Of a stretch of DNA of 59,822 bases, positions 53,395-59,822 are shown piece by piece. A program made the translations under genes and the position numbers. The notes beneath the pieces were generated by a model. That model was not told where the DNA came from, did no database searches, and saw nothing but the letters and a program-made list of their open reading frames with translations. The stretch is taken from NCBI GenBank assembly GCA_009779745.1, contig WRDR01000010.1:1-59822 (forward strand), in the 5' to 3' direction. Every line of letters starts with the position of its first letter. The first letter of the stretch is position 1. This DNA is from Alphaproteobacteria bacterium. GTDB taxonomy: Bacteria > Pseudomonadota > Alphaproteobacteria > UBA9219.

Positions 53395-54087
53395 ATGAAA
53401 AAATTTATGACAGTTTCTGCAATTGCAGTTATCTCATGCTTTGCATCTCAGGCAAATGCAGCTAATGCCCAAAAAGAAACAATAAGCCCATATGTATCAG
53501 CAAAAATATCCGGCGGAGCAGCAAGCATAACTAATCACAAGGGTGATGCATATACATCTGGTGTACACGTCGCTCATACTGATTTTAAGAACAAAAATTC
53601 CGGTTTTATTGGAGGAAAGTTTGCTGCTGGCATCGGAATCCCATCTAAAATTGGAATATTTAGATTTGAAGGTGAATATGGAATAAAAGGAGGAAATGAA
53701 TGGTCTGAGTTGGAAGCCGGTATATATAAAGCCAACACCGATATAGGCACAACACACACATTTTTTGCAAATGCTTATTATGATATGCGTGCAACAAAAA
53801 ATCTTCGTCCATATTTGGGGGCTGGACTTGGATTTACGTCTTATGAGTTCAAATTTGTATATCCTGATATTAATTATACTATGAGCAGTACCATGATGAA
53901 TTTTGCATGGAATGTTGGTGCAGGCATAGCCTATGAAATCACGAATAATATTATTATTGATTTAAGTTATCGTTTTACAGATTATGGTACTGCTAAAGTA
54001 GATGATTTCTTAGCACCTGATATACTTAAAATGAAAGCCAAAATGCATTCTCACGAAGCTCTGCTTGGTATGAGATACAGATTCTAA
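53395..54087 (+). CDS. Outer-membrane beta-barrel protein (Opa/OmpW-like)
   Basis: 230 aa: signal peptide cleaved near ANA|AN, then about eight amphipathic strands ending in the canonical C-terminal aromatic LLGMRYRF. Segments TFFANAYYDMRATKNLRPYLGAGLGFTSYEF and NVGAGIAYEITNNIIIDLSYRFTDYG are typical of small porin-like barrels with exposed loops. Function unknown; adhesin-type or channel. GAGGA precedes the ATG. Divergent XRE regulator may control it. Confidence 0.85.
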   Translation: MKKFMTVSAIAVISCFASQANAANAQKETISPYVSAKISGGAASITNHKGDAYTSGVHVAHTDFKNKNSGFIGGKFAAGIGIPSKIGIFRFEGEYGIKGGNEWSELEAGIYKANTDIGTTHTFFANAYYDMRATKNLRPYLGAGLGFTSYEFKFVYPDINYTMSSTMMNFAWNVGAGIAYEITNNIIIDLSYRFTDYGTAKVDDFLAPDILKMKAKMHSHEALLGMRYRF

Positions 54088-54089
54088 TT

Positions 54090-54572
54090 TCAATTTCTCT
54101 TCATCGCGCGTGCTTTCTCACGGTTCCACTCGCGCTGTTTAATGGTTTCTCGTTTGTCCTGCTGATGTTTGCCCTTAGCAATCCCCAGCTCTATCTTAGC
54201 AATGCCTCTTTTGTTGAAGTAAAGTCCCAAAGGTACTATCGTCATTCCCTCTTTTTTCACTGCCCCCAGCAATTTGTTCATCTCTTTCTTGTGCAAAAGC
54301 AGTTTTCTGGGTCTTTTCGTATCGTGCTGTAAGTGAGTTCCGGCTTTTTGGTATTCTGCTATGTATGCGTTCACAAGAAAAAACGCTCCGTCTTTCGGCA
54401 CTGCAAAAGACTCCTGAATACTCGCCTGCCCCGTGCGCAAAGACTTTATCTCTGTGCCAAGAAGCACTATACCTGCCTCTATCGTATTGATAATCAAGTA
54501 GTCATGCCTCGCTTTTCTGTTCAAAGCTATGTATTTTTGGGCTGCTGCTCTGGCATCTTTGGGTTTATTCAT
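54090..54572 (-). CDS. smpB: SsrA-binding protein
   Basis: 160 aa. Binds tmRNA for trans-translation. ALNRKARHDYLIINTIEAGIVLLGTEIKSLRTGQASIQESF, NAYIAEY, HDTKRPRKLLLHKKEM and the basic tail KGKHQQDKRETIKQREWNREK are signature. Unusually close (2 bp) to the convergent barrel gene's end. Confidence 0.96.
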   Translation of the reverse strand: MNKPKDARAAAQKYIALNRKARHDYLIINTIEAGIVLLGTEIKSLRTGQASIQESFAVPKDGAFFLVNAYIAEYQKAGTHLQHDTKRPRKLLLHKKEMNKLLGAVKKEGMTIVPLGLYFNKRGIAKIELGIAKGKHQQDKRETIKQREWNREKARAMKRN

Positions 54573-54602
54573 GGCTAAAAAACTTTTTAATTCTTAACTA
54601 AT

Positions 54603-54777
54603 TTAGAGCATACTCATGTTAGATAATATAGGAAGACCGAGCAAAAATGAGATGAATGCTAGGAGCAAGTCCGTAGGAATACCGAGAGTATTTCAAGAAC
54701 TTGCGACAAAGCAGGCACTCATTTTTGCGAAGAGCGTAGCATGTATTCCTGTGCTATCTAACATGAGTATGCTCTAA
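54603..54777. repeat. Palindromic element copy B, intergenic
   Basis: Between divergent smpB and slt. Outer arms 54603-54625 and 54755-54777 are perfectly complementary over 23 bp (core AGCATACTCATG). Inside, 54633-54750 matches the element in the 10.4-kb gene, including GCAAAAATGAG (54641-54651) with CTCATTTTTGC (54718-54728). The whole could form a very long nested hairpin. Confidence 0.85.
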
Positions 54778-54836
54778 TATCTTACATAATATAGTACAAA
54801 ACGCACCTAAATACAACAAAATGGATTAACAGTCAA

Positions 54837-56864
54837 ATGTCCCGCCTTTTATCATGTATAGCCGTTATAGTAATTCTGTGTTTGCCGAATGCAGTTTATG
54901 CTCAAACAGCTAAAAAACCTCAAGCAGCAACCGCTAAAAAGACTCAAACCAATCAGGCAGCCAAAAAGCCTCAGGCAGCGGCTAAAAAACCGCAAGCAGC
55001 TCAGGATACATATAAAAAGGCTTTCACTGCAATGAATAAAGGAAATTTCTCAAGCGCAGCTTCTATGGCTGCAACCGGAAAAGATCCTCTGCTGAATAAA
55101 ATACTAACCGGCTATGTGATGGCGCAGCCTGATAATAACCATAGCTTCATGAATATTATATCCTTCATAGAAAAGAATCCTTCATGGAGCGGCATACGGG
55201 GCATTCAGCTAATAGCGGAACAGAAAATGCCGGACGACCTGCCAACAGACTATGTGCTTAAATTTTTTAAGGACAGAGAGCCGGTATCGCTGGGCGGTTT
55301 TTACAAGTATATGAATGCGCTGTATGCCGGCAATCAGCATAGTCTCGCAGAGAAAGAGATACGAAAAAAATGGCAGAGCGATAGTTTTTTAGAAAACGAT
55401 CAGCTGACTTTTTATAACAGATTCAGCAATGTACTGAGGTACGAAGATGTGCATGAAAGAGTTGACAGCCTTTTGTGGAAGTCGGATTTTGATAAAGCGC
55501 ATAAGCTGATACCAATGCTTTCGCATGATGATCAGGCACTCGCATTGACGCGCATAGCGTTTGCAAAAGAAGACAGGAACATCGCAGAGTGGCTGGAGCA
55601 GGTTCCGCGTAATAAGCGATCGGACGAGGGGCTCTTGTATCAACAGTTAAGGCTGCTGGTGAAACAGAACAGGAATGATGAGGCGATAGGGTTTTTAGAA
55701 AATATTCCGGACACGCTGAAAGAGCCGAAAATCTGGTGGAGTCAGACTAATACTCTGGCGCGCCGCGCCATGAGAGACGGAAACTTTGAACTGGCGTATA
55801 AAATAACCTCTAACCACAGACAGCCTAGCGGAAATCAACTGTTGGATGCCGAGTTCCTGAGCGGCTTTCTTGCATTAAGAAAGCTCAACAATCCGGACAG
55901 AGCGCGGAGACATTTTGCAGTTTTATATAAGAATGCGTCTATGCCTATATCAAGAGCAAGAGGAGCATACTGGATGGGAAGGGCTTACGAGGCATTGAGC
56001 GATAGTGCAACGGCAAACGATTTTTATAAAGAGGCGGCGCTGCTGGGAACTACGTTTTACGGGCAGCTGGCAATAACTAAAGTTTATGAGCAGCCTCTTT
56101 TGGTAACAAAAGATGATCCGAAGCCGTCTGCAGAGCTGAGAAAGAATTTCATGAACAGAGATGAAATCAGAGCTATAACCGCACTGAACAACATAGGCGA
56201 ATCAGAAAGAGCGGCTGCGTTTTTAAGGGCTGCGATAAACAGAGCAGAGTCAAGGCACGAGTTCCTATTGCTGACGGAAATAGCAGCCTCTGTATCGCAG
56301 CCGGATCTCGGCATACAAGCAGTAAAAACAGCCAACAGAAAAGGAATTCTGATGCTGAACGGAGCTTTTCCTATGTTAGAGTTTAAGGTGCCGACTGCAC
56401 CGGAGAAAGCATTGATACTGGCAATAATAAAACAAGAAAGCCAGTTTAATAAGAAAGCAGTAAGCCCGTCCGGAGCCAAAGGTCTTATGCAGCTTATGCC
56501 CGGCACGGCAAAAGAAACTGCAAAAAGACATAAAATGCCGTATAACGCCGGCGGTCTGCATGAAGGACCTTACAATGTGCAGCTGGGTTCATCGTATCTG
56601 GCAAGACAGATCGATAATTTCGGAGGAAGCTATATAGCGGCAATAGCAGGCTATAACGCAGGACCAACAAGAGCAAGAGAGTGGATAGAGACGTTCGGCG
56701 ATCCGCGCAACGGAAACGTAGATCCCATAGATTGGTTAGAGCTTATATCCATAGAAGAAACTAGGAACTACGTACAGAGAGTAATGGAGAATCTTCAGAT
56801 ATACCGCTCAAAACTAGCGGACGACAAAGCACCGCTGAGGATAACGGAAGACATTATGAGGTAG
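54837..56864 (+). CDS. Soluble lytic murein transglycosylase
   Basis: 675 aa: signal peptide to VYAQ, an Ala/Lys/Pro/Gln-rich linker with four AKKPQAA-type repeats (25-55), a helical superstructure (~60-500) as in Slt70 (ARRHFAVLYKNASMPISRARGAYWMGRAYEAL), and a C-terminal family 1 catalytic domain with Glu534 in LAIIKQESQFN, SPSGAKGLMQLMPGTA and IAGYNAGPTRAREWI. The Lys-rich linker resembles that of the 15.3-kb carboxypeptidase and may bind anionic wall polymer. Confidence 0.92.
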   Translation: MSRLLSCIAVIVILCLPNAVYAQTAKKPQAATAKKTQTNQAAKKPQAAAKKPQAAQDTYKKAFTAMNKGNFSSAASMAATGKDPLLNKILTGYVMAQPDNNHSFMNIISFIEKNPSWSGIRGIQLIAEQKMPDDLPTDYVLKFFKDREPVSLGGFYKYMNALYAGNQHSLAEKEIRKKWQSDSFLENDQLTFYNRFSNVLRYEDVHERVDSLLWKSDFDKAHKLIPMLSHDDQALALTRIAFAKEDRNIAEWLEQVPRNKRSDEGLLYQQLRLLVKQNRNDEAIGFLENIPDTLKEPKIWWSQTNTLARRAMRDGNFELAYKITSNHRQPSGNQLLDAEFLSGFLALRKLNNPDRARRHFAVLYKNASMPISRARGAYWMGRAYEALSDSATANDFYKEAALLGTTFYGQLAITKVYEQPLLVTKDDPKPSAELRKNFMNRDEIRAITALNNIGESERAAAFLRAAINRAESRHEFLLLTEIAASVSQPDLGIQAVKTANRKGILMLNGAFPMLEFKVPTAPEKALILAIIKQESQFNKKAVSPSGAKGLMQLMPGTAKETAKRHKMPYNAGGLHEGPYNVQLGSSYLARQIDNFGGSYIAAIAGYNAGPTRAREWIETFGDPRNGNVDPIDWLELISIEETRNYVQRVMENLQIYRSKLADDKAPLRITEDIMR

Positions 56865-56866
56865 GT

Positions 56867-57445
56867 TTATGTACGCCTTGAGATTCTGTCTATTTCTTTC
56901 TGAACCAAGCGTTCTACGATAGAAGACAGGTTAGCCTCGAGCCACGACTTGAGAATAGGACGCATAGCCTCTACGACCATATCTTCAAGAGTACGCTGAC
57001 CATTGCCGATAGAAGCACCAAAAGTACCGGCAGAAGAAAGGCGTTCCAGCTCTATTGTATTGGCAAAAGACGACAGAGTAGAAGCGGCAGAATCGACTAC
57101 GGGGCTGGAAACCAGAGGCACATCGTTATCGAGAGGAGAGCTGACGCTGGAGAACGGATCCGGCTCCGGAACAGGAGGAACAACAGGAGCGGCCGGAATC
57201 TCCGGCTTTGGAGGCGGCGGAGGTGCTGAAGGAGCCGGCGAAGCCGGAAAATCCATTGCGGAAGTATCTGTCTGAGGAACAGTATCAAAAGAATCCGTAA
57301 AGTCTTCTTTGATTTCTTCAGTAAGCTCTATAACATCATCAGGCTGGGAAGAATCCTTAGCCTCATCGTCAGAGATAATTTTTCTTATAGAAGCTAGTAT
57401 CTCTTCCATCGTAGGGTCTTCTGAGGTATTCTGTTGATTAGCCAT
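56867..57445 (-). CDS. popZ: Polar organizing protein PopZ (DUF2497)
   Basis: 192 aa: N-terminal helix EDPTMEEILASIRKIISDD (ParB/partner-binding in Caulobacter PopZ), a Pro/Glu/Asp-rich disordered middle (~60-115), and C-terminal helices TLEDMVVEAMRPILKSWLEANLSSIVERLVQKEIDRISR that drive multimerisation. PopZ scaffolds the cell pole and tethers the chromosome origin. Convergent with slt. Confidence 0.93.
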   Translation of the reverse strand: MANQQNTSEDPTMEEILASIRKIISDDEAKDSSQPDDVIELTEEIKEDFTDSFDTVPQTDTSAMDFPASPAPSAPPPPPKPEIPAAPVVPPVPEPDPFSSVSSPLDNDVPLVSSPVVDSAASTLSSFANTIELERLSSAGTFGASIGNGQRTLEDMVVEAMRPILKSWLEANLSSIVERLVQKEIDRISRRT

Positions 57446-57651
57446 GATATTCTCTTGAGATTAAGCGAAAAGGACGAGAAAAAACGAATCAAATAAAAGA
57501 TTTCAGATACATTTTATATTTTTCTGCTTATATTTCAAGTATGAAACGAATTCGGGCATTATTTAGTGGAAAAAAGGTGATTTTTGCCTATTTTATCAAA
57601 ATAGGGTGTTGCGATTTTTTGTTTGGCATACTATAAAAGCCCTTTAAATAT
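57446..57651. promoter_or_regulatory. popZ upstream region and tRNA-Asn promoter
   Basis: TTGCGA (57609-57614), 17 bases, TATAAA (57632-57637) is a good sigma-70 promoter placing the start a few bases before the tRNA. The rest is AT-rich popZ promoter DNA with no gene. Confidence 0.6.
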
Positions 57652-57727
57652 TCCCTGGTAGCTCAGTTGGTAGAGCAGGTGACTGTTAATCACCGGGTCG
57701 GCGGTTCGAGCCCGTCCCAGGGAGCCA
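57652..57727 (+). tRNA. tRNA-Asn (GTT)
   Basis: 76-nt cloverleaf: acceptor TCCCTGG/CCAGGGA, D-arm AGCTCAGTTGGTAGAGC, anticodon loop CTGTTAA (anticodon GTT), T-loop TTCGAGC, discriminator G and encoded CCA. Confidence 0.98.
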
Positions 57728-57766
57728 CTGTATAGTTTTGTGATGTTCGTCACTATTCGCTGACAT

Positions 57767-58594
57767 TCACAAACACCTTCTATTTTGAAACGACTGTCTG
57801 GTTCTGTGCAGTGTATTATTGTTCAATTTAAGTGAAACAGGCTCCAGAATCTCAATAATTTTTTCCATAACTTCGCCAATCGGCTCATTTATCACCAACT
57901 GTGCTTTTTCATCACGGCTTGTTGAACCTTTGTTAATCAGCACGAGGTTGTCCCCCTTGAAATAATTGAGTAATTCTGCTGCCGGATACACGACAAGCGA
58001 AGTCCCTCCGACAATCAGCAATTCTGCGCATTCAATCGCTTCCTTTGCAGCAGTGAAAGTTGCGTAATTAGGCGATTCTTCATATAAAACTACATCAGGA
58101 CGTACAATGCAGCCGCATTCTTTGCAAACAGGAATTATACCATTATGGCAGTTATCCGGGTTCATAATATAATCGAGTGAATGTTCCTCACGGCAAATTA
58201 TGCAATAATGGCGGTGGTTTGTGCCGTGAAGTTCAAACACATTCCTGCTTCCGGCTGCCTGATGAAGCCCGTCTATGTTTTGTGTAATTACAGCAGCGAG
58301 TTTTCCCTGCTGTTCCAATTCGGCAAGTGCGATATGCGCAGGATTAGGTTTTGCATCTGCAATCATGTTTTCTTTGTAATAACGGAAGAAAAGCTCCGTT
58401 TGTTTTAGAAAAAACGTGTATGACAGCAAGTCCTCCGGCGGATAGCCATAGACCTGATTTGCTGCGTATAAGCCCGATTCCGAGCGAAAGTCAGGGATTC
58501 CGCTTTCAGTGGAAACGCCTGCCCCGCCGAAGAAAACAGTGTTGCTGCTTTGGACGATAAGGTCGCCGAGTTGTGATATTTTTGTTTCTAACAT
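57767..58594 (-). CDS. NAD-dependent protein deacylase (Sir2 family)
   Basis: 275 aa. NAD site FFGGAGVSTESGIPDFRS, TQNIDGLHQAAG, catalytic His in ELHGT, and zinc cysteines YCIICR...VCKECGC, then IVRPDVVLYEE and VGGTSLVVYPAAEL. Removes acyl groups from lysines. The opening VQSSNTVFFGGAGVSTESGIPDF and YPPEDLLSYTFF resemble Firmicutes sirtuins more than alphaproteobacterial CobB; with the tRNA next to it this suggests horizontal arrival. An unusual ~25-residue C-terminal extension follows. Confidence 0.9.
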   Translation of the reverse strand: MLETKISQLGDLIVQSSNTVFFGGAGVSTESGIPDFRSESGLYAANQVYGYPPEDLLSYTFFLKQTELFFRYYKENMIADAKPNPAHIALAELEQQGKLAAVITQNIDGLHQAAGSRNVFELHGTNHRHYCIICREEHSLDYIMNPDNCHNGIIPVCKECGCIVRPDVVLYEESPNYATFTAAKEAIECAELLIVGGTSLVVYPAAELLNYFKGDNLVLINKGSTSRDEKAQLVINEPIGEVMEKIIEILEPVSLKLNNNTLHRTRQSFQNRRCL

Positions 58595-58762
58595 TATAAC
58601 CTCACCTCAAAAATCTTTTTAGATTATATCGGTTATGTTCGTACGATTGCCAGCCTTTTCTTAGACTATTTATCCGCCGTTGAGTTCCGTTTAATCTCAA
58701 TACGTTATCGGCTTGGTTCAGTATCGTCTCAGACATATAAATGTGAAAAGCGGAATACGCAC

Positions 58763-59822
58763 CTACCACTCAGCCATAACTCTTATACCGTCAGCAATAA
58801 AGCCGTCTCCGCCTTCTAAGAAGAGGTTATAGACAGTAGTCTTGCCGATATTGGTATCTATAGTTTTCACTTCCTCTAGACTTCCGTCAGCCTTTATAAG
58901 TTTATCCCCAACCTTTACAACACCGGCTCGGACAATCTTACCGTTAGATAACAAAACAGTATGAGCAGCAGTAATCTCAAGATCGTTGATCTTTATATAC
59001 TCCACATCTTCGGTTATCTTTGTTTTTGTAACTCTGGCCGATTTGAGAGGAGCTTTCGACTCTAATAACCTAAAGCTCATCACCCTATGTCCGTCCCTCA
59101 CATCAGCAATAGATTTAAAGGAACCGTCCGCCATTGCTATCTTAGTTTTTGGCGGCAGACATATGTCCTCAGGATAGGTCGGACAACTTGTACAACTATT
59201 ATTTATATCCCGAGCAATATTGCCACTACCGCCGCCCCCTCCACCACCTCCACCACCTCCACCACCTCCACCACCAGAAGGTGCCGGAGGCGGAGGACAC
59301 GGCGGAGCACAACATGTACGTTGAAAGACGCACTTTCCTTTATTGCCGGTATGTATATTTCCTTCAGGACTTTCTTTGCCATTCACCAAAGGAATATACA
59401 TGTCAGGATACTTGCTTAAACAACTTTGACAATCTTCCTCTATACCCGTAGAACGAAAACATCTACGGGAAGCTGTTATTGTTTTACATGTGCCACAGGG
59501 TAAAGAAGGACAAGTAATAGTGCCTTTCCAATATCCTTGCGAAGCAGTGGTACTATCTCCGTAAAGCTTTCTTTCACAAGTATCCGGATATCTGATATCT
59601 TTAATAACCTTACTATACCAAACAGTTGCAGATGTACTGGACACCTTTGTAGACAGACCGTCTAAAACTCCTTGATTAGCAACATCAATGAAAGACAGCA
59701 ATTCTCTGTCTGTTCTTGCAGGTACAAGATACGTCTTGCCGGACGAAGTGTTATAAATATCCTTGCAATAAAAGGTTTCTTCCTGAACCGTATTACCGCC
59801 GCCGCCGCTGCCTATAAACTCC
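58763..59822 (-). CDS. Hint-domain (hedgehog/intein-like) protein, 5' end outside window
   Basis: The frame stays open to the window edge, so at least 353 residues are visible and the true start lies beyond. Visible N-terminal part: Cys-rich, with ETFYCKDIYNTSSGKTYL, CPSLPCGTCKTITASRRCF and CCAPPCPPPPAP, then 16 consecutive Gly. Last ~135 residues are a Hint fold: Cys1 in DICLPPKTKIAMADGSFKSI, VRDGHRVMSF, the TxxH block AHTVL in EITAAHTVLLSNG, and VYNLFLEGGDGFIADGIRV. It ends without the HN-C/S of inteins, so a one-sided cleavage (hedgehog-like) is the likely chemistry. Probably secreted. Confidence 0.8.
   Translation of the reverse strand, partial: EFIGSGGGGNTVQEETFYCKDIYNTSSGKTYLVPARTDRELLSFIDVANQGVLDGLSTKVSSTSATVWYSKVIKDIRYPDTCERKLYGDSTTASQGYWKGTITCPSLPCGTCKTITASRRCFRSTGIEEDCQSCLSKYPDMYIPLVNGKESPEGNIHTGNKGKCVFQRTCCAPPCPPPPAPSGGGGGGGGGGGGGGGGSGNIARDINNSCTSCPTYPEDICLPPKTKIAMADGSFKSIADVRDGHRVMSFRLLESKAPLKSARVTKTKITEDVEYIKINDLEITAAHTVLLSNGKIVRAGVVKVGDKLIKADGSLEEVKTIDTNIGKTTVYNLFLEGGDGFIADGIRVMAEW

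Noticed and set aside
59701..59701. TTG at 59701 as the start of the Hint protein
   Set aside because: The frame is open, with similar Cys/Gly-rich composition, all the way to the window edge, so the gene is simply cut off.
1..59822. Insertion sequence or prophage
   Set aside because: No transposase, integrase, terminase or capsid-like product is seen on either strand.

Overview
The window is a 59.8 kb piece of a moderately AT-rich alphaproteobacterial chromosome, probably an end of a metagenomic or draft contig, because the first ~90 bases are homopolymer junk. The lineage call rests on a Caulobacter-type polarity and cell-cycle set (a GcrA-like regulator, GapR/DUF2312 and PopZ/DUF2497), split b/b' ATP synthase subunits in an atpI-atpB-atpE-b'-b cluster, the lgt-midA and deacetylase-rppH pairs, YbjN, and an A-type rnpB. 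I see no insertion sequences, prophage or CRISPR. Firmicutes-like sir2 and dapL, a DotI/DotJ-type pair, a Hint-domain protein and Cys/Gly-rich secreted proteins suggest an uncultured host-associated (gut-type) alphaproteobacterium. That is inference.

Layout. 0.2-4.8 kb: orphan adenine methyltransferase, pseudopilin-like protein, phasin, two tandem DotI/IcmL-family proteins and a GcrA-like regulator. 5-9.4 kb: rpsU, yggS-mltG, grpE, divergent polysaccharide deacetylase, rppH. 9.4-16.3 kb (minus strand): a division/wall run dacA-like, rsmH, ftsL, ftsI, then a lipoprotein and a large membrane protein. 16.5-24.9 kb: a protein of unknown function, gmk with a translationally coupled HAD protein, gapR, mltB, rlpA, dacA, tmk, holB. 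25-31.6 kb: ybjN, lgt, midA, a formate/nitrite-type channel, GT2-gtrA, purC. 31.6-39 kb: lon, a Cys/Gly-rich repeat protein, a lytic transglycosylase. 39-47.9 kb: degenerate metallophosphatase, dapL, yraN, ompA-like porin, rnpB, suhB, argH, argG, efp. 48-57.5 kb: mlaC, tldD, F0 ATP synthase cluster, XRE regulator, beta-barrel protein, smpB, slt, popZ. 57.6-59.8 kb: tRNA-Asn, sir2 and the 3' part of a Hint-domain gene that leaves the window.

Peptidoglycan and envelope work dominates: five lytic-transglycosylase-family genes, two D,D-carboxypeptidases, ftsI/ftsL, lgt, mlaC and two outer-membrane barrels.

The most unusual content is noncoding. Two related structured RNA elements (about 28.01-28.19 and 34.13-34.33 kb) share a multi-helix fold with compensatory changes, and each sits just upstream of a gene on the same strand. 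They end in a conserved CCTCCAACCGC tract that could pair with an upstream helix arm or with the ribosome-binding site. A third, unrelated structured region lies at 24.97-25.13 kb. A ~115-bp palindromic element occurs once in an intergenic region (54.6 kb) and once in frame inside a membrane-protein gene (10.4 kb), as Rickettsia palindromic elements do. AT-rich short repeats recur beside many gene ends.
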